DNA of 64,000 nucleotides from Auriscalpium vulgare (GCA_019915015.1 JAHBBC010000002.1:2914001-2978000), one strand, 5' to 3'; numbered from the stretch's first letter, positions 1 to 11,185 are shown. Translations and numbers: made by a program. The notes: generated by a model not told the origin, from the letters alone.

Positions 1-345
1 GCCAACGGTCTAAGCACAGTGACGGACCTCATCCAAGGATTTCCAGGAGGCTTGTGGATGGCCGCGGATGTCAAAAGTGTGTGCTCGACTCCGAGCCTGG
101 GGGGGATCCGATGACCGCCGAATATGTCACGGTTTTGTCCCGCAACTGTACCATGCGTGTGCCCTCAACATCCAACCATATCTGAACGTCCCATAGGCTA
201 GACTCACTTTTTGTTTCGACCAAGGCAGGGCTCTGTGTCTGTACTGTTGTGGAGAAAGCAAGGAAGGGGCCTCTGCCTCGCCATTCGCTCGTGTTGAGCA
301 TTCACCTAACCTCCAATTGGGTGCAGGTTTGGCGACCACGAAGCT
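1..345 (+). repeat. Dispersed repeat R1, copy a (cut by window edge)
   Basis: This stretch resembles 10375-10818 in the same orientation and the reverse complements of 15241-15660 and 17484-17885. Shared landmarks are the block around 'gcctcatccaaggattt' / 'gcggatgtc' and the outer end cacctaacctccaattgggtgca at about 312-335. No convincing reading frame was found in it. It is either a small non-autonomous transposon or a duplicated promoter module of the neighbouring F-box genes. Confidence 0.6.
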
Positions 346-437
346 GTACGCCTCACGAGTCACTCCACGACGTCCGAGCTCTGGCGCTGGTACTTTGAGT
401 TAGAATGATCGTGGAGAGCGATGAGGAGACGGGGGCC

Positions 438-2212
438 GTGACTCGGAGCACGTCGGCCGGCCTCGGGCCGCTCAGCCTCATTCGAAGTCCTTCACCGCTG
501 CGGCCAGCCTGCTTCTGCGACGTCGACGTCGACGGCCTCAGCAGCTCCCAGTTACCTCAGGCTCATCGCATTCAACATGACGGCGGTCCACAACACCCAG
601 TCGTTGTTCCGAGAGTTTCTCCTCATCTTCGATCCCGAGGAGCTGGTTGAAGGCGAGCCAGCAAAAAGCGTGCGTGGGCTGGCAGTACACCGTGGTCTGC
701 GTCACCCACTCTCATGCAACTCGCAGGAAAGAAGAACTTGAGATAAAAGGAAGGCGGCCCCGGCGACACGCTCAGCTCAGGCGCGGTATTCTCTCCTGCG
801 CCGGTGTCTCAGTGGCTAGAGCAACGTCCTGCCGAGCGCACCGGGACCATCATCCACGCCGCAGGATGATCAGATTAGCAGAGTGAGCGGTATTCCTTCT
901 CGTCGCATTTTTTTAGACCGCTGAGACGTTGGCAGATCGACGCTCGTCTCGATGAAATAGAAAGAGAGGTCTGTCGTTACTTTCGAATGGCTGGCTATCA
1001 TTACCAAGCCATATTGCAGTGTCATGATGCGGACTCCAGGTGAGTGTCAGTCGTTACTATTTGAAATCTTGGCTATGATTCACCGCAGGTTTCCTCGTAG
1101 CTCGACGCCACGGTGTTCAAGGAGAAGGTCTGTTCTTTCTTGTTCCGTCCATTGACTGCGATTCAATACAAGTCATCTGGTAGCAAGTGCCAAGAGGCAC
1201 TCTCAAACGGGGTCCTTGCGCTTGAGGTGAGGGTATGTCGTCGTTATCATTTGATTGATTAGCTATGATTCACCCCAAAATTTCCGCGTAGCTCGACGCG
1301 CTAGGTCTGTCATTTCTTTTTCGGACCATTAACTACAATTCACCACAAGATTGCAATTTTATCTGGCAGCATAAAACGCTCGCAAACAGGGTCTGTCCCT
1401 ACCTTTCGGATGTTTGGCTATGATTCACCCCAAAATTTCTACACAGCTCGACGCGTTCAGTGAGAAGGTCTGTCCTTTGTTTTCATACCTCTGACTACAG
1501 CTCACCACAAAATTCTCTGACAGCGAGAGGCGCTCAAATTAAAGGTCCGTCGTTGTACTTTTCGAGAGATTGGCTGGTGCTAAGGAGGAAACTTCGCAGG
1601 ATGCCGCGTACTTGGCGGAAGTGGACCGGGTCGAGCAGCAGAACGCAAAAAGAGGTGCGCACATGCGTAGCAAATCTATCGTGATTCTCAGGTCTCTTTT
1701 TGCATAGCTAAGTGCCGCTCTGGATGCGCGTGAGCGACGCATGCTACTCGACGCGACGTCCGCGCTGCTTTTCCAGGGCTACGGCATCTCAAACACGCGC
1801 GTCACCGCCGTTAACTTCGAAGACTTCCTGCACGAATCACACGACAAGCTCAAGGAGGAGCATCAGAAGCCGCTTGACGTCCGCGCGCTACGCATGATCT
1901 ACTCCAATTGGGGAACAGTCAGGGAGTCCACGCTGGAAGGTGACGACCGAACAGCGTTGGAGAACATCCACGCATTCTGCCAAGACAGCTATCCAACCCT
2001 GTGAGGCAAGTGGCATCGCTACAGTGCTGTCGTCCGATATCTGACGGTCATGCTCCTGCGCATACAGGCCCGACTTCCGGCGAGATATCGAGCTTCAGCT
2101 GTGCTCCATATACTTTCCTGGTCATATTTTGCTTTGTTCCTGTTTTTACACGTATAGGATCCTAATGGCTGGCTACGGGCGCATCGCCTTGTCCTTCTGT
2201 GCGCCCAGCTAG
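438..2212 (+). CDS. Intron-dense hypothetical coiled-coil protein, model uncertain
   Basis: I do not recognise the family. An open segment at about 438-745 reads ...YLRLIAFNMTAVHNTQ... and continues to FREFLLIFDPEELVE. It is followed by a chain of very short exons at 790-1650 separated by 40-60-nt introns, encoding heptad-like peptides (IDARLDEIERE, LDAFSEK, REALKLK). The last large exon (about 1708-2000) reads LSAALDARERRMLLDATSAL and ends ...FCQDSYPTL. A splice from 2000 to 2068 keeps the frame (PDFRRDIELQLCS...) to the stop at 2210. Similar 3' ends occur on the minus strand near 11.4 kb and 12.5 kb, so this is a local family. The first exon and some joins are guesses, and the gene may be partly decayed. 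Confidence 0.35.
960..1560 (+). repeat. Tandem intron/micro-exon modules
   Basis: The motif ag|ctcgacgc (start of a 12-27-nt exon) occurs at 1101, 1292 and 1447. Each is preceded by a near-identical intron tail (ggctatgattcaccccaaaa) and followed by a ggtctgtcctt-type intron start. A second exon type (cgagaggcgctcaaat and relatives) alternates with it. The array looks as if intron-exon-intron-exon units were duplicated in tandem within the gene at 438-2212. Confidence 0.5.
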
Positions 2213-2359
2213 CCAACACAGAGTCCATCAAAAAGCGTATACTGTACAGTGAGGCAGGTGAGATAAGCGAATAACTAGCGATACATGACGTAGGGAAAAA
2301 TGGAACAGTACTCTCGTGAAGTGCACATAGCCCTGAACGCATATTCCTAGTAACAAGCC

Positions 2360-3928
2360 TCATATCTCATCCTCCAATGCACTAAAATCGAAATCAGACA
2401 TGCCCTCGGATGAGTCTGAGTCCGAGTCGTCCTCGTCTTCCGCCTCCTCCTTGTTCTCTACTTTTGCCTTCGCCTCCCAGCGCCACCGTATTACCAGGCC
2501 CGGCATCGCCTCCCGCAGTGTGCGGACACACGCCTCGTCCTCGTCGTACCCCACCACCTCCAACTCTTGTAGCAAATTGCCCGCGCAACCGCGCGCCGCC
2601 AAGCATCGCGGCAACATGTCCCTGAGGACGGTCTCCACAAAAAGGTGCCCCTGGATATTGATGACCAGCATGGCGAGCGCAGGGAGGATGCCCACCGCAT
2701 GCTCGAGTGCGTCACAGAACGGGGACACCGCGCCGCCCTTGACCGTGACGTGGTGCAACTTGGGCGCCCTCCCAAGGGCTTCGAGCCAGGCCGCGTCAGG
2801 CGTAGCACCTTCAATATACACCGCTTCGAGATGCGTCGAAGGAAGGGATCCCAGCACGCGCGGCGCGTGCTCCCATCCTGCAAACCGAGCCACAAGCGCG
2901 GGCCCGCCGTCCGTATCTCCGCTGCGCCACGCGCCCACCTCCACATAGAGATCGGATGCGTAGAGCGACCTGTCGGCCGCAGTCAGCTTGACATCGACAC
3001 GCGAGATGGCGGTAGCGTGGGCGCATGCGAGCATCGCGGGGGAGACTGTTGGAATTCGGAGTTCTTTCTCAACGTTCGAGTCCGTGATGTCATTGATATC
3101 GCAAATGACACGGACACTTGCAGGGAGTGCGAGGTGTGGGAGGATGGGCAGCACATCACAGGAAAATTGACCCAAGGTGAGGTGTCGCAGTGACGGCAGC
3201 AGGGTGACCGGCACTCCGTCAGTGTCCGCCGGGTACATGTCCAGCGCCAGCCTCTCCAGCGCGGGCATCCTCCCCAGCGCGGCAAGAATGTTGGCAAAAT
3301 GTGCGTGTGTCACTGCTGTGTGAATGTTCATGTCGACTGAGACGAGCTGCTCGACCAGCAGCGGAATCCATGGCTCCGCTTCCCATGTGAGCACAGACAG
3401 GTGCCGCAACTCCGGCAGGCCTGCTGCGCCGCCGAACAAGGCAAGCTGGAGGGGGTGTATGTCGCCGTCGGTTTTAATATTGAGCGTGTGGAGGAGCGGC
3501 GCGGGCGTGCAGAGTGCAAGTAGAAGAAAGGAGCTCGTGGTCAGGTGCATGATGGCACATATCCTCGCGAGATTTTCGCCGATGAACCAGGTATCGGAGT
3601 ACACCTTGGGGCCGTCAGAGAATTTGCGAATATCTTTGCACCAAGTCACTGTAAGCGGCAGGGTTTGGGAGCGGGTGAGAAAGGTGGCGGCCCAGAGGTC
3701 ACCGAGCTGGGATGGGAGGGCGATGTTGGATGCCCAGAGAACGGGGTCACGGAGGGCAAGGTCGCGCCATCGCTGACAGACGTGGGTGACGGTCACCCAT
3801 CCGAGGTTGTACTCAGGAAGTCCGGGTGTGGATCCGGATCGGTAAGGCCGAGCGATGGAGGAGAGGGTTGAGAAGATGAGGCTGAGGATTTCGGGCGGCA
3901 GGCGGGCAATGGGGATGTCAGGACTCAT
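2360..3928 (-). CDS. F-box protein with leucine-rich C-terminal part
   Basis: Uninterrupted 522-aa frame starting at an ATG. An F-box-like domain lies near the N-terminus (about residues 5-75): IARLPPEILSLIF, then WVTVTHVCQRWRDLALRDP and LWASNIALP. F-box proteins recruit substrates to SCF (Skp1-Cullin-F-box) ubiquitin ligases. The rest is rich in leucine (LPELRHLSVLTW, LERLALDMYP, LPSLRHLTLG), fitting degenerate leucine-rich repeats for target binding. The tail (about 490-522) is very acidic (Glu/Asp/Ser-rich). It closely resembles the proteins at 6658-8214, 23335-24844 and 40031-41557. The partner protein is unknown. Confidence 0.8.
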   Translation of the reverse strand: MSPDIPIARLPPEILSLIFSTLSSIARPYRSGSTPGLPEYNLGWVTVTHVCQRWRDLALRDPVLWASNIALPSQLGDLWAATFLTRSQTLPLTVTWCKDIRKFSDGPKVYSDTWFIGENLARICAIMHLTTSSFLLLALCTPAPLLHTLNIKTDGDIHPLQLALFGGAAGLPELRHLSVLTWEAEPWIPLLVEQLVSVDMNIHTAVTHAHFANILAALGRMPALERLALDMYPADTDGVPVTLLPSLRHLTLGQFSCDVLPILPHLALPASVRVICDINDITDSNVEKELRIPTVSPAMLACAHATAISRVDVKLTAADRSLYASDLYVEVGAWRSGDTDGGPALVARFAGWEHAPRVLGSLPSTHLEAVYIEGATPDAAWLEALGRAPKLHHVTVKGGAVSPFCDALEHAVGILPALAMLVINIQGHLFVETVLRDMLPRCLAARGCAGNLLQELEVVGYDEDEACVRTLREAMPGLVIRWRWEAKAKVENKEEAEDEDDSDSDSSEGMSDFDFSALEDEI

Positions 3929-5639
3929 GAAGGCAAACCTGTGCTCCCTGAGAACAACCGGGGAGTTAGAGAGTTCCTAAATCAAAGCTGAGGTGCCTAC
4001 GGGCAGGAGGGCTGGCAGGAGCTCGTCGTCCCGTCGTCAAGTCGTGAGACCTCGCGCGTACAGTTGGCGTACAGTTACTATGAGTACACTGCCGTGTCAC
4101 CGTCAGGCATGGTAGTGGTCGATGAGTTCTGTCGCACCCACCCAGCTGTCTCCGAACTCTGGCGGCAGCAGTCTGCGTCGTTCAACTTGAGCAGGAACAA
4201 GAGCGACGAGGGAGAGGGGCAGTTGCGGATGTTTAAGTCTGAAAGAGTCGGCCGGCCTCGTGCCGAACCTTGTTCCAAATCTCCCGGGCCGCTTCGGCTG
4301 CCTTTTCCTGTCATTTGCGGATGCCTTCATCGTCCGCTGGGGGCATGTAAGTATGCATTGCCTTTTATCATCCATATCTACGTGCTGACCGCAGCCCCAC
4401 CTGCAACGCAGATAGAAGCAAAATGGAACCGGCGAGGTGCACTACCCAAGGCATGCCAATGCTTTGCTAGGTCCGACATACCGGAAGAGAGGGAAGAACA
4501 ACAATAAAATGTCATTATGTCGGATCTCAGATGTTACGGGAGAGTCGCTCGAAGCCCCTGGATGTACGGGCGGTTCATTAACGCGTAATTTGACACCACA
4601 TTCCGGTAAAAACAAACGGTGGCACGACTGCTTGGATTCAATGATAAGAGGTTCGGGAGGATGGCATGATAGACAGTCATCAGCACCAAATATTCAACAA
4701 AACGCTCCTCACATTGAGCCGAGCCTTCCCAATTCCAGCGGCGCGCGCCAGCGAGTCACAACTTGGCCCGGTATACGAGTATGCCAATGCCCCAAGGAAC
4801 ACCAACACGCCGGCGGCACGCGACTGCCAGCCTCGGGGGGAATCCGCAATACCACGTCGACTCTGAGGCTCCGAGTTGGTGGACGTGTACTATGAAAATG
4901 CTACGTCCGACATAACGCGTAAACAGAGTGCCAGGTCGAACGGAAATGACGACGCAACCGACATTTTGGAGGGCCTTTTTGACCACAAGACGTCGGATTA
5001 TGAACCGAACGTAATGAATACCGGGGGTCCTTCAGACACGAAACACTGCCCTTGAAGTTGATGTGACTAACATGAGCTTCCATCACGCTCTGCGCTGCAA
5101 AGGGAAGGGACTTACATACCTTCGTAGTCCGCTAGTCGCGCCATCTCGATGCCTACGCCGGCAGCCTTCAATGTTCGTTCTCTTGGCGCGGGACTATCGC
5201 AAGACCTGTCAGCAATTGCAGGCCGCAGGCAAGTCAGGGAACTCACGGCACGAATGAGGGCGCGTATGACAAGTGGCCTCATCGACATGTTATCTGTTCT
5301 TTGGCATCCTTACAGCAGCCTAGCTGTGTTTTTGTTTCGGGCATGAGTCCAACGACAGGTGTCACATGAGGAATGGGCAGTGAATGCCAGCGGCGCGCCG
5401 CCGTATATCCCAACTCGGGCTGGCCGAAGAGCCTGTCATCGATCGCCTTGAGGAGCATCGACACGCGGTGGCGCGCGACTTGCTAGCCTCGAGGGGAATG
5501 CGCAGTACCATGTCGCGTGTCACGCCTCCGGGCCGACCCCTGCGCCGCTACCGGTGGCACAAGGCGCACATAACTTGCTGCTCAGGCTAGTTTGTTGTGG
5601 CTGCACGTATCCGCTCGCCATCGCGGAAGGAAAGTTTCG
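3929..5639. other. Intergenic, no supported gene
   Basis: Several short overlapping frames occur on both strands but none shows a recognisable domain or a consistent exon structure. One diverged internal duplication is visible: about 4803-4858 and 5458-5515 share 'gcgcgcgact..ccagcctcg.ggggaat.cgcaataccacgtcg'. A short inverted pair around 'ttatgtcgga' (4514) and 'tccgacataa' (4911) may mark an old small element. Confidence 0.4.
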
Positions 5640-5905
5640 TTGCAGACGGATGTCAACTGTCGCGCTTGGACAGCTAGTCAAGCCTTGGGAATAATGTCAG
5701 CATCGACCACCGACGCTTCCGAGTCGAACGTCACAGCGACTCACCTCATCCGAGGATTTCGAGGCTCGGGACTGGCCGCGGATGTAAACCGAGGGATCGG
5801 ACCGTCGACCAGGTCGTGTCCTGAAGCTGTTCAACCTCAGAATCCGCATATATGGATGTCACAGAGACGTGCTCACGGTTTGCGTCGGACGCAGGGTCTA
5901 GTACA
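5640..5905 (+). repeat. Dispersed repeat R1, copy b (partial)
   Basis: Shares with copy c the run 'agctagtcaagcc', the 'catcgaccacc' block, 'ctcatccgaggattt' and 'gactggccgcggatgt'. The outer end (cacctaacc...ttgggtgca) is missing, so this copy is truncated or diverged. Confidence 0.5.
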
Positions 5906-6220
5906 AAGTACAAAGTAATCTCCGCCACCCTCACTCAGGGGTGGAGATTCGACGAGCCGAGGTGGGTGGAACAGAACGATGTGACTGAGTCTGCGTTAAT
6001 CAAACGTCCGACTGAACTAGACTCGATGTAAGTGACGTCCACCATGAGTATGTGTGAGATTGAGCTTACAAGTATCAAGTGCGCACAGTGCGCGCGGTGT
6101 CGATTCGTACCAAATGTCCAGGACGGAGGTGGCCAGGCGCGATATCGGCCGGGAGTAAACGAAGGTGATGAAGATGTTATATTCCGGGTTTCCCCCGAGC
6201 GAGCAGTTTGTGGTGGTGGC

Positions 6221-6445
6221 GAGCATCGATCGCGATGCGGGGTGGGCGTGGTTTGGACGTGGCGATGAGGCTGAGAAAGGTCGTTGACTAGAGAAAGTGA
6301 GCAGACGAATGAGGAGCACACGGCGACAACCTGAACGTAGCAGAAGACGAGTCGCGGCGCGTCAATTGAGACGATGAGTATAGAAGAGATTCAGCTGCAG
6401 GAGGACGAGCCTGAGGCCGCGTCGTCGCGGTGACTCGGCGGAGGC
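6221..6445 (+). repeat. Repeat shared with 13184-13420
   Basis: The block gagcatcgatcgcgatgcgg at 6221 followed by ggtgggcgtgg recurs at 13184 with one change, and similarity continues through 'gaggagcacacggcgaca' / 'cggagcacacaacgacaa' to a gtcgcggtg-type end. Here it lies just upstream of the F-box gene at 6658, so it may be a copied promoter region. Confidence 0.45.
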
Positions 6446-6657
6446 GCCGGATGTCGCCGGATCGGCTTGCTCGGCCCGCGCTATTCGGCGAAAGCTCGGA
6501 GCCCGCGCACGTTCCCATCTGATCAACGACGAGGACGACGACGAGGACGGCGAGGAGAGCTCCTCGCCCGACGTCCGTCAGCACCGTCAGCTCATCATAA
6601 ATCCACTCACCTGCTAGCCCAGACAAATAATCATTCAATCAGCATCAGCTTCCCTTC

Positions 6658-8214
6658 ATGAATTCTAACGTCCCCGTCGCTGGCCTGCCGCCCGAGATCC
6701 TCACTCTCGTCTTCTCCGTTCTCTCATCCATCTATCGACCTCGCCGAACACAGTCCAAACTATCCGGCAAGACAAAGCACGACCTCGGATGGTTGAAGGT
6801 CACCCACGTCTGCCAGCGCTGGCGCACCATCGCCCTCCGCGACCCGGCTCTCTGGGCATCCAGCATCGCGCTCCCCTCCGTGCTCGGCCACCGCTGGGCC
6901 GCCGCCTTCGTCGCCCGCGCCCGAGACCAGCCGCTCACGGTGCCCTGGTGCGACGACGTTGCCTCCCACCACCGCGGGGCGCCCTCCAGCACCCCGTTCA
7001 TCGGCGCAAACCTCGCGCGGACGTGTGCCATCACGCATCTGTGCATGCACCCCCATCGACTACGAGCACTCTGCACGCCCGCGCCGCTCCTCCACACCCT
7101 CGGTCTCTTCATTTACGACAAAGCGTCCCACGTCCCGGATGGCCTGTTCGGCGGCGCGGCAGGCCTGCCGGCGTTGCGGCGCCTGTCCTTGCTTGCATGG
7201 GAACCACTGCCGTGGACTCCGCTGCTGCTCACGCAGCTCGTCTCGGTTGACGTGGTCCTCATCAAGCTCGTGACTGGCGCAGAGCTTGCACGCGTCCTTG
7301 CCGCGCTGGGCAACATGCCCGCGCTGGAACGGCTGGCGCTGCAGCTGGTCCTGCGGGACACTGACGGGGTGCCGGTCACCCTGCTCCCGGCACTGCGACA
7401 CCTCACCCTCGCTGGAAACACCGAGGATGTGCTGCCCCTCCTCGCCCATCTCGCACTTCCTGCAGGTGTCCGTCTCAGTTGCGATGCCAACTGGAGCGAG
7501 GGCGCGGATGACACACTCCCTACACTCTTCACGGCGATGATGACATGCGCCCACGCTGCCACCATCTCGCGCGTCGATGTCAAGCTGTCTGCGACCCCCG
7601 ACTACGAGCGCCATGCGGAGGTGTGCGCATGGTGCAACGGAAATACGGACAGCGCACCCGCTCTGACGGTCTGGTTCAGCGGGTGGACGAATATCCCAGC
7701 CGTGCTGAAGCCCCTTGCGTCGACGCACCTCGAGGTGCTCGCTGTCGGAGGTGATGTGCCCGACGCGGCGTGGCTCGATGCCCTCGGGGGCGCGCCCAGG
7801 CTGCGCCGCGTCACGGTGAAAGGCGGTGCGGTGCCCCCGTTCTGCACCGTGTTCGAGCGCGCGCCGGGCATCCTGCCTGCGCTCTCGACCCTCGTGGTCA
7901 ACGTCCACGCGGCCGCGTTGGCGGAGACCGTCCTCTGGAAGGCATTGCCGCGATGCCTGGCAGCGCGGGCTCGCGCCGGGAATGTGCTGAAGGAGTTGGA
8001 GGTGGTGGGGTGCGACGAGGACGAGGTGTGTGCCCGTGCGCTGCAGGATGCGGTACCGGGCCTCGCGATTCAATGGAGCTGCAAGGTAGAGTCTGTTGAG
8101 GGCGACGAAGAGGACGACATGGAGGACTATTGCACTGTTGACTATTTTACCAGCGAAGAGGAGGACCAGGATGGCTCATTTGAGGACATATCTGAGTCCG
8201 ATATTAGTACATAG
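6658..8214 (+). CDS. F-box protein with leucine-rich C-terminal part
   Basis: Intact 518-aa frame from an ATG. The F-box lies at about residues 3-80 (VAGLPPEILTLVFSVLSSI; LKVTHVCQRWRTIALRDPAL). Leucine-rich segments follow (LPALRRLSLLAWEP, LERLALQLVLRD, LPALRHLTLAGN), and the C-terminus is acidic (EEEDQDGSFEDISESD). Predicted substrate receptor of an SCF ubiquitin ligase. It is a close paralog of 2360-3928, and the regions beside it share repeats with other cluster members. It converges with the damaged F-box gene at 8688-10148. No interruption was seen, so it is probably functional. Confidence 0.8.
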   Translation: MNSNVPVAGLPPEILTLVFSVLSSIYRPRRTQSKLSGKTKHDLGWLKVTHVCQRWRTIALRDPALWASSIALPSVLGHRWAAAFVARARDQPLTVPWCDDVASHHRGAPSSTPFIGANLARTCAITHLCMHPHRLRALCTPAPLLHTLGLFIYDKASHVPDGLFGGAAGLPALRRLSLLAWEPLPWTPLLLTQLVSVDVVLIKLVTGAELARVLAALGNMPALERLALQLVLRDTDGVPVTLLPALRHLTLAGNTEDVLPLLAHLALPAGVRLSCDANWSEGADDTLPTLFTAMMTCAHAATISRVDVKLSATPDYERHAEVCAWCNGNTDSAPALTVWFSGWTNIPAVLKPLASTHLEVLAVGGDVPDAAWLDALGGAPRLRRVTVKGGAVPPFCTVFERAPGILPALSTLVVNVHAAALAETVLWKALPRCLAARARAGNVLKELEVVGCDEDEVCARALQDAVPGLAIQWSCKVESVEGDEEDDMEDYCTVDYFTSEEEDQDGSFEDISESDIST

Positions 8215-8687
8215 GACGATGAGGCAAAATGAGGCAGGTGAGAAGTCTGCGTGCGTGTACAGTATGCGGCGGTTCTTTGTGTCCACGCGCAGTATTCAAT
8301 TTTGCGATTGATTCAATTTCAGAGATTGCCACAACAAACTGCGGAGCACTGAGAAGACTGGGTCTCGCAATCGATGGCCAGACTTCGGACGCTGGATAAC
8401 TGCAGAAGAAATGAGCTTCGAAGACAACTGCAAGGAACTAAGGCACCGAGCAACAATCACAAACGCCACCTCCATCGGCTTCCTGCGGAGGAGAATCGAC
8501 GGTCGGGGAGCCGGGAATGGAGAAGGACATCGAGCTCGAGACGCATGAGTAGATGAATTCACATAGAGATACTCGCTCCAAACGCTGAGAGGTACAAGGA
8601 ATCTTTCTATGTTCTCGAATTAATAGCATCAAACTCCTGCTGACCTGCTAGCATTCTCCCAGATAGATCACCGGCACATCATTATTT
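8215..8687. other. Intergenic between convergent F-box genes
   Basis: No coding frame of interest. From about 8622 the sequence is homologous (inverted) to the 3' flank of the gene at 15838-17352, marking the outer end of the inverted duplication. Confidence 0.5.
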
Positions 8688-10148
8688 TCATTCCCAACGC
8701 CAGTTGAGCTCCATCCCCGGCACGGCCTCCTGCAGCCTGCGCGCACACGCCTCGTCCACCCCGCATGCCACCACATCCAGCTTCTCGAGCGCGTTCCCGG
8801 CGCGCGCACGGTGCGCGAGACTCCGCGGCAGCACGTCCGCCAGCACGTCGGCGCCCACGACCGAGCTCGGGCCCGCAATAACGAGCTTCGCTAGCGCGGG
8901 CAGGAAGAGCGCATCCTCGAGCGCGCCGCAAAATGCGCGCACCGCGGGGCCGTCCACCGCGACAGCCCGCAGTTGCGGAGCGCGTCCCAGCGCCAACAGC
9001 CATGCCGGGTCCGAGTCGGCGCTGTACACGTGGAGTCCCTCGAGGTGCTCCGACGCGAGCGCGGCGAGCGCAGGCGCCGCCACGCTCAGCTTGGTCTCGC
9101 GCCGCGCGGGGTCGGAGAGCACCACATCCAGCGCAGCCTCGCAATGTGCCTCGCCCGCCCGCCATCCGGACACGCGGCCCCCGCCCGCTGCCACGGTGCG
9201 GGTGATGCGGATGTATGCGAGCGGGGGCGCGCCCGCGAAGGACGCGGCCATGGCGGAGAAGAACGCCGCGGGGTCTGCTGCCGGGCGCGCGGAGGCGTGG
9301 CAGTGCACGGCGAAGTGCGTGTCCGCGCTGGTGGGGAGGACGAGGTGCGCGAGGAGCCGGTGCGCGCTCTCGATGTCCGCGCGCAGCCGGAAATGACGCA
9401 GCTGCGGCAGTACGACCGCGCCCGCCGCGCCCGGGTCGGCCGAATTCAGCGCCAGACTGAATGCGAGCCGCTGCAGCGTGGGCATTCTTCCCAGCGCACC
9501 AAGCACATCCGAGAGCACCACTTACTGCTCGTGCATGGTGTCCCATTCCAGCAACACGAGGTTCGTGAGCAGCGGAGATGTCCACGGCAGCTGGTGCCAT
9601 GGCACGAACAGACGCAAGTGCCGAAGCGGAGCCCCGCTGAGAAAGCTGGTTCGGAGGGTTATCTTGGTATCTTCGGAGAAGGTGAGATCCAGGGCCTGAA
9701 GGACGGGTGCGGGGGAGCAGAGGGTGTTGAGGATGGGTTGCGTCAGGCTGTTGATGCTCAGGGCACGTGTGCGCGCAAGGTTTGCGCGGATAAAGTCGCG
9801 GTCGGACTGTCGCAGGGCACCGAGGGCACCGAGTTGCATGATAAGTGGGGAGTCTTTCGCGCGTGTGATGAAGGCGTTGGCCCAGCGGGCGCCAAGGGGG
9901 TGAGGGGTAACGATGTTGGCCCAGAGGGCCGGGCTCTGGAGGGCAACGTACCGCCAGTGCCGGCAGACGTGGGTGACAGTGAGCCAGCCAAGCTCTGTCC
10001 GTGATACGCTGGTCGAGATTGGGAAGCCGGGGAGTGCGATGAAGGACAGGCTGGAAAAGATGGCGGCGAGGATCTCCGGCGGGAGGCGGGCAACGGGAAC
10101 GTCTAGGATGTCGACGGTCGCATGAGGATCTACGTCGGCCTGGGACAT
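8688..10148 (-). pseudogene. F-box protein gene with a premature stop
   Basis: Read from ATG 10148 (MSQADVD...) the frame runs through an F-box (VARLPPEILAAIFSSLSFI; LTVTHVCRHWRYVALQSPAL) to a TAA at 9522-9524. The same frame then continues for another 277 codons to 8688. The paralog at 15838-17352 has a sense codon at this place (...AQKVALEDVLDALGRM against ...EQ*VVLSDVLGALGRM), so one nonsense change splits an otherwise full-length protein. The stop lies inside CAGTAAGTGG, which resembles a splice donor, but I see no matching acceptor that would restore the frame. A spliced leader is likely: an intron starts gtgagtact (about 10203) and ends in ctgcag just before the ATG, as in the paralogs. 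Confidence 0.75.
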
Positions 10149-10232
10149 TTTCTGCAGAGGCGTGATGAGCTTGCTAATAAAGACCAGTAAGGGAGTACTC
10201 ACTTGAGGTATCGGCGTGGGATATGTGGTCAA

Positions 10233-10374
10233 TGTGCAACCGCTGGCGTCGATCGCGGAAGACCAAGGTCCCTTCAGCCAGGATGAGCAGGTAGGAGCGC
10301 TCTCCAGGGACCAGGACTAGGAGTTACGAGCTTTGAAGGGGGTGGTGGAAGCACCGTGTTATGGGCAGCTTACT
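10233..10374. other. Upstream region of the F-box gene, duplicated
   Basis: No gene. This is the inverted counterpart of about 15660-15790 (shared gatcgcggaagacc, tcctggagagc and gggcagctt blocks) and probably holds the promoter of the gene starting at 10148. Confidence 0.5.
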
Positions 10375-10818
10375 ACCGCCCGGCTAGAGGCTATGCACCG
10401 CCTACGTCTTCAAGAGGAAAGCCTCTTGTTACACTAGACTCAGGCGGCGTGTCACGAGAGACTGCAAACAGCTAGTCAAGCCCCGGCAATGATAACATAA
10501 GCATCGACCACCAACGGGTATTGTAAGGGTGACGCACCTCGTCCAATGATTAATGCGGAAGCTCGGGGCTGGTTGCGGATGTCGAGAACCCAAGACCTGG
10601 GAGAGGGACTTGACCACTATGTTGTGTCCCAAAACTATATGATGCCGGAGGTCCCTCGGCATCCATCATGTCTGAAAGTCATAGAAGTACTCACGTTTTG
10701 CTTCGAAATAGGCTGGGCACTGTGTCTGCAGTGAGTGGAGAAGGCAAGGAGAAGGTGCCGATGCCGCGTGGCGGCGCGCTGGAGTACACCTAACCCCAGT
10801 TTGGGTGCAAACACAAAC
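10375..10818 (+). repeat. Dispersed repeat R1, copy c
   Basis: The best complete copy. It starts near gcagcttactaccgccc and ends with acacctaaccccagtttgggtgca at about 10785-10810. It is the inverted counterpart of copy d (13480-13532 plus 15241-15660). Weak internal frames show no known domain. Confidence 0.7.
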
Positions 10819-11091
10819 TTCTTTCTTAGTACTTACCCTCCCGAGTCCCGAGCCCCGAACTCAAGCTTCATCGATGATAGTCTCCAGGCCTGGAAGCAGT
10901 CTGAACGCGGCTGATATAGTCGATCAGCCGGTAGTACCGTCTGGCTAGTGCAGAGACCCGTCATGACAGGCTGCGCGCTGTCGGCATCAGGCCGCCTCTG
11001 CAACTGTTACTCAACTTAGCTTTGCTCCCACTCCCGCCCTCTGCATCCTCCCTGTCCTGCCACACATCCCTTCATCCCTTTGTCCGAAAGA

Positions 11092-11185
11092 TCCTTTGGA
11101 GGAACTGGAGGTGGTGGGACACGGTGAGGACGAGGTGCGCGCGATCTGCCGGAGGCGGTTCCAGGGCTGGTGGTTCTGTGGTGCT
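11092..11185 (+). pseudogene. Relic of an F-box gene 3' end
   Basis: The sequence ctggaggtggtgggacacgg / gaggacgaggtgcgcgcg matches the last part of the F-box genes (compare 8000-8075: ttggaggtggtggggtgcga). It encodes LEELEVVGHGEDEVRA before the similarity is lost. The rest of the gene is missing, so this is a short fragment left by deletion or partial duplication. Confidence 0.6.

Larger units (their letters stand above)
8622..10820 (-). repeat. Left arm of ~2.2-kb inverted duplication
   Basis: Covers the 3' flank, F-box gene, 5' region and R1 copy c. The same order appears in opposite orientation at about 13480-17432, where a 1.7-kb hAT-like element splits the arm. Shared flanking marks include the 3' run 'gggagaatgctagcag' and the upstream run ttatgggcagctt / its complement. 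Confidence 0.75.

Noticed and set aside
7060..8073. 337-codon minus-strand frame opposite the F-box gene at 6658
   Set aside because: Shadow of the GC-rich third positions of the F-box gene; similar antisense frames exist opposite every paralog and show no domain.
8973..10004. 343-codon plus-strand frame opposite the F-box pseudogene
   Set aside because: Antisense shadow without an independent start, splice pattern or domain.
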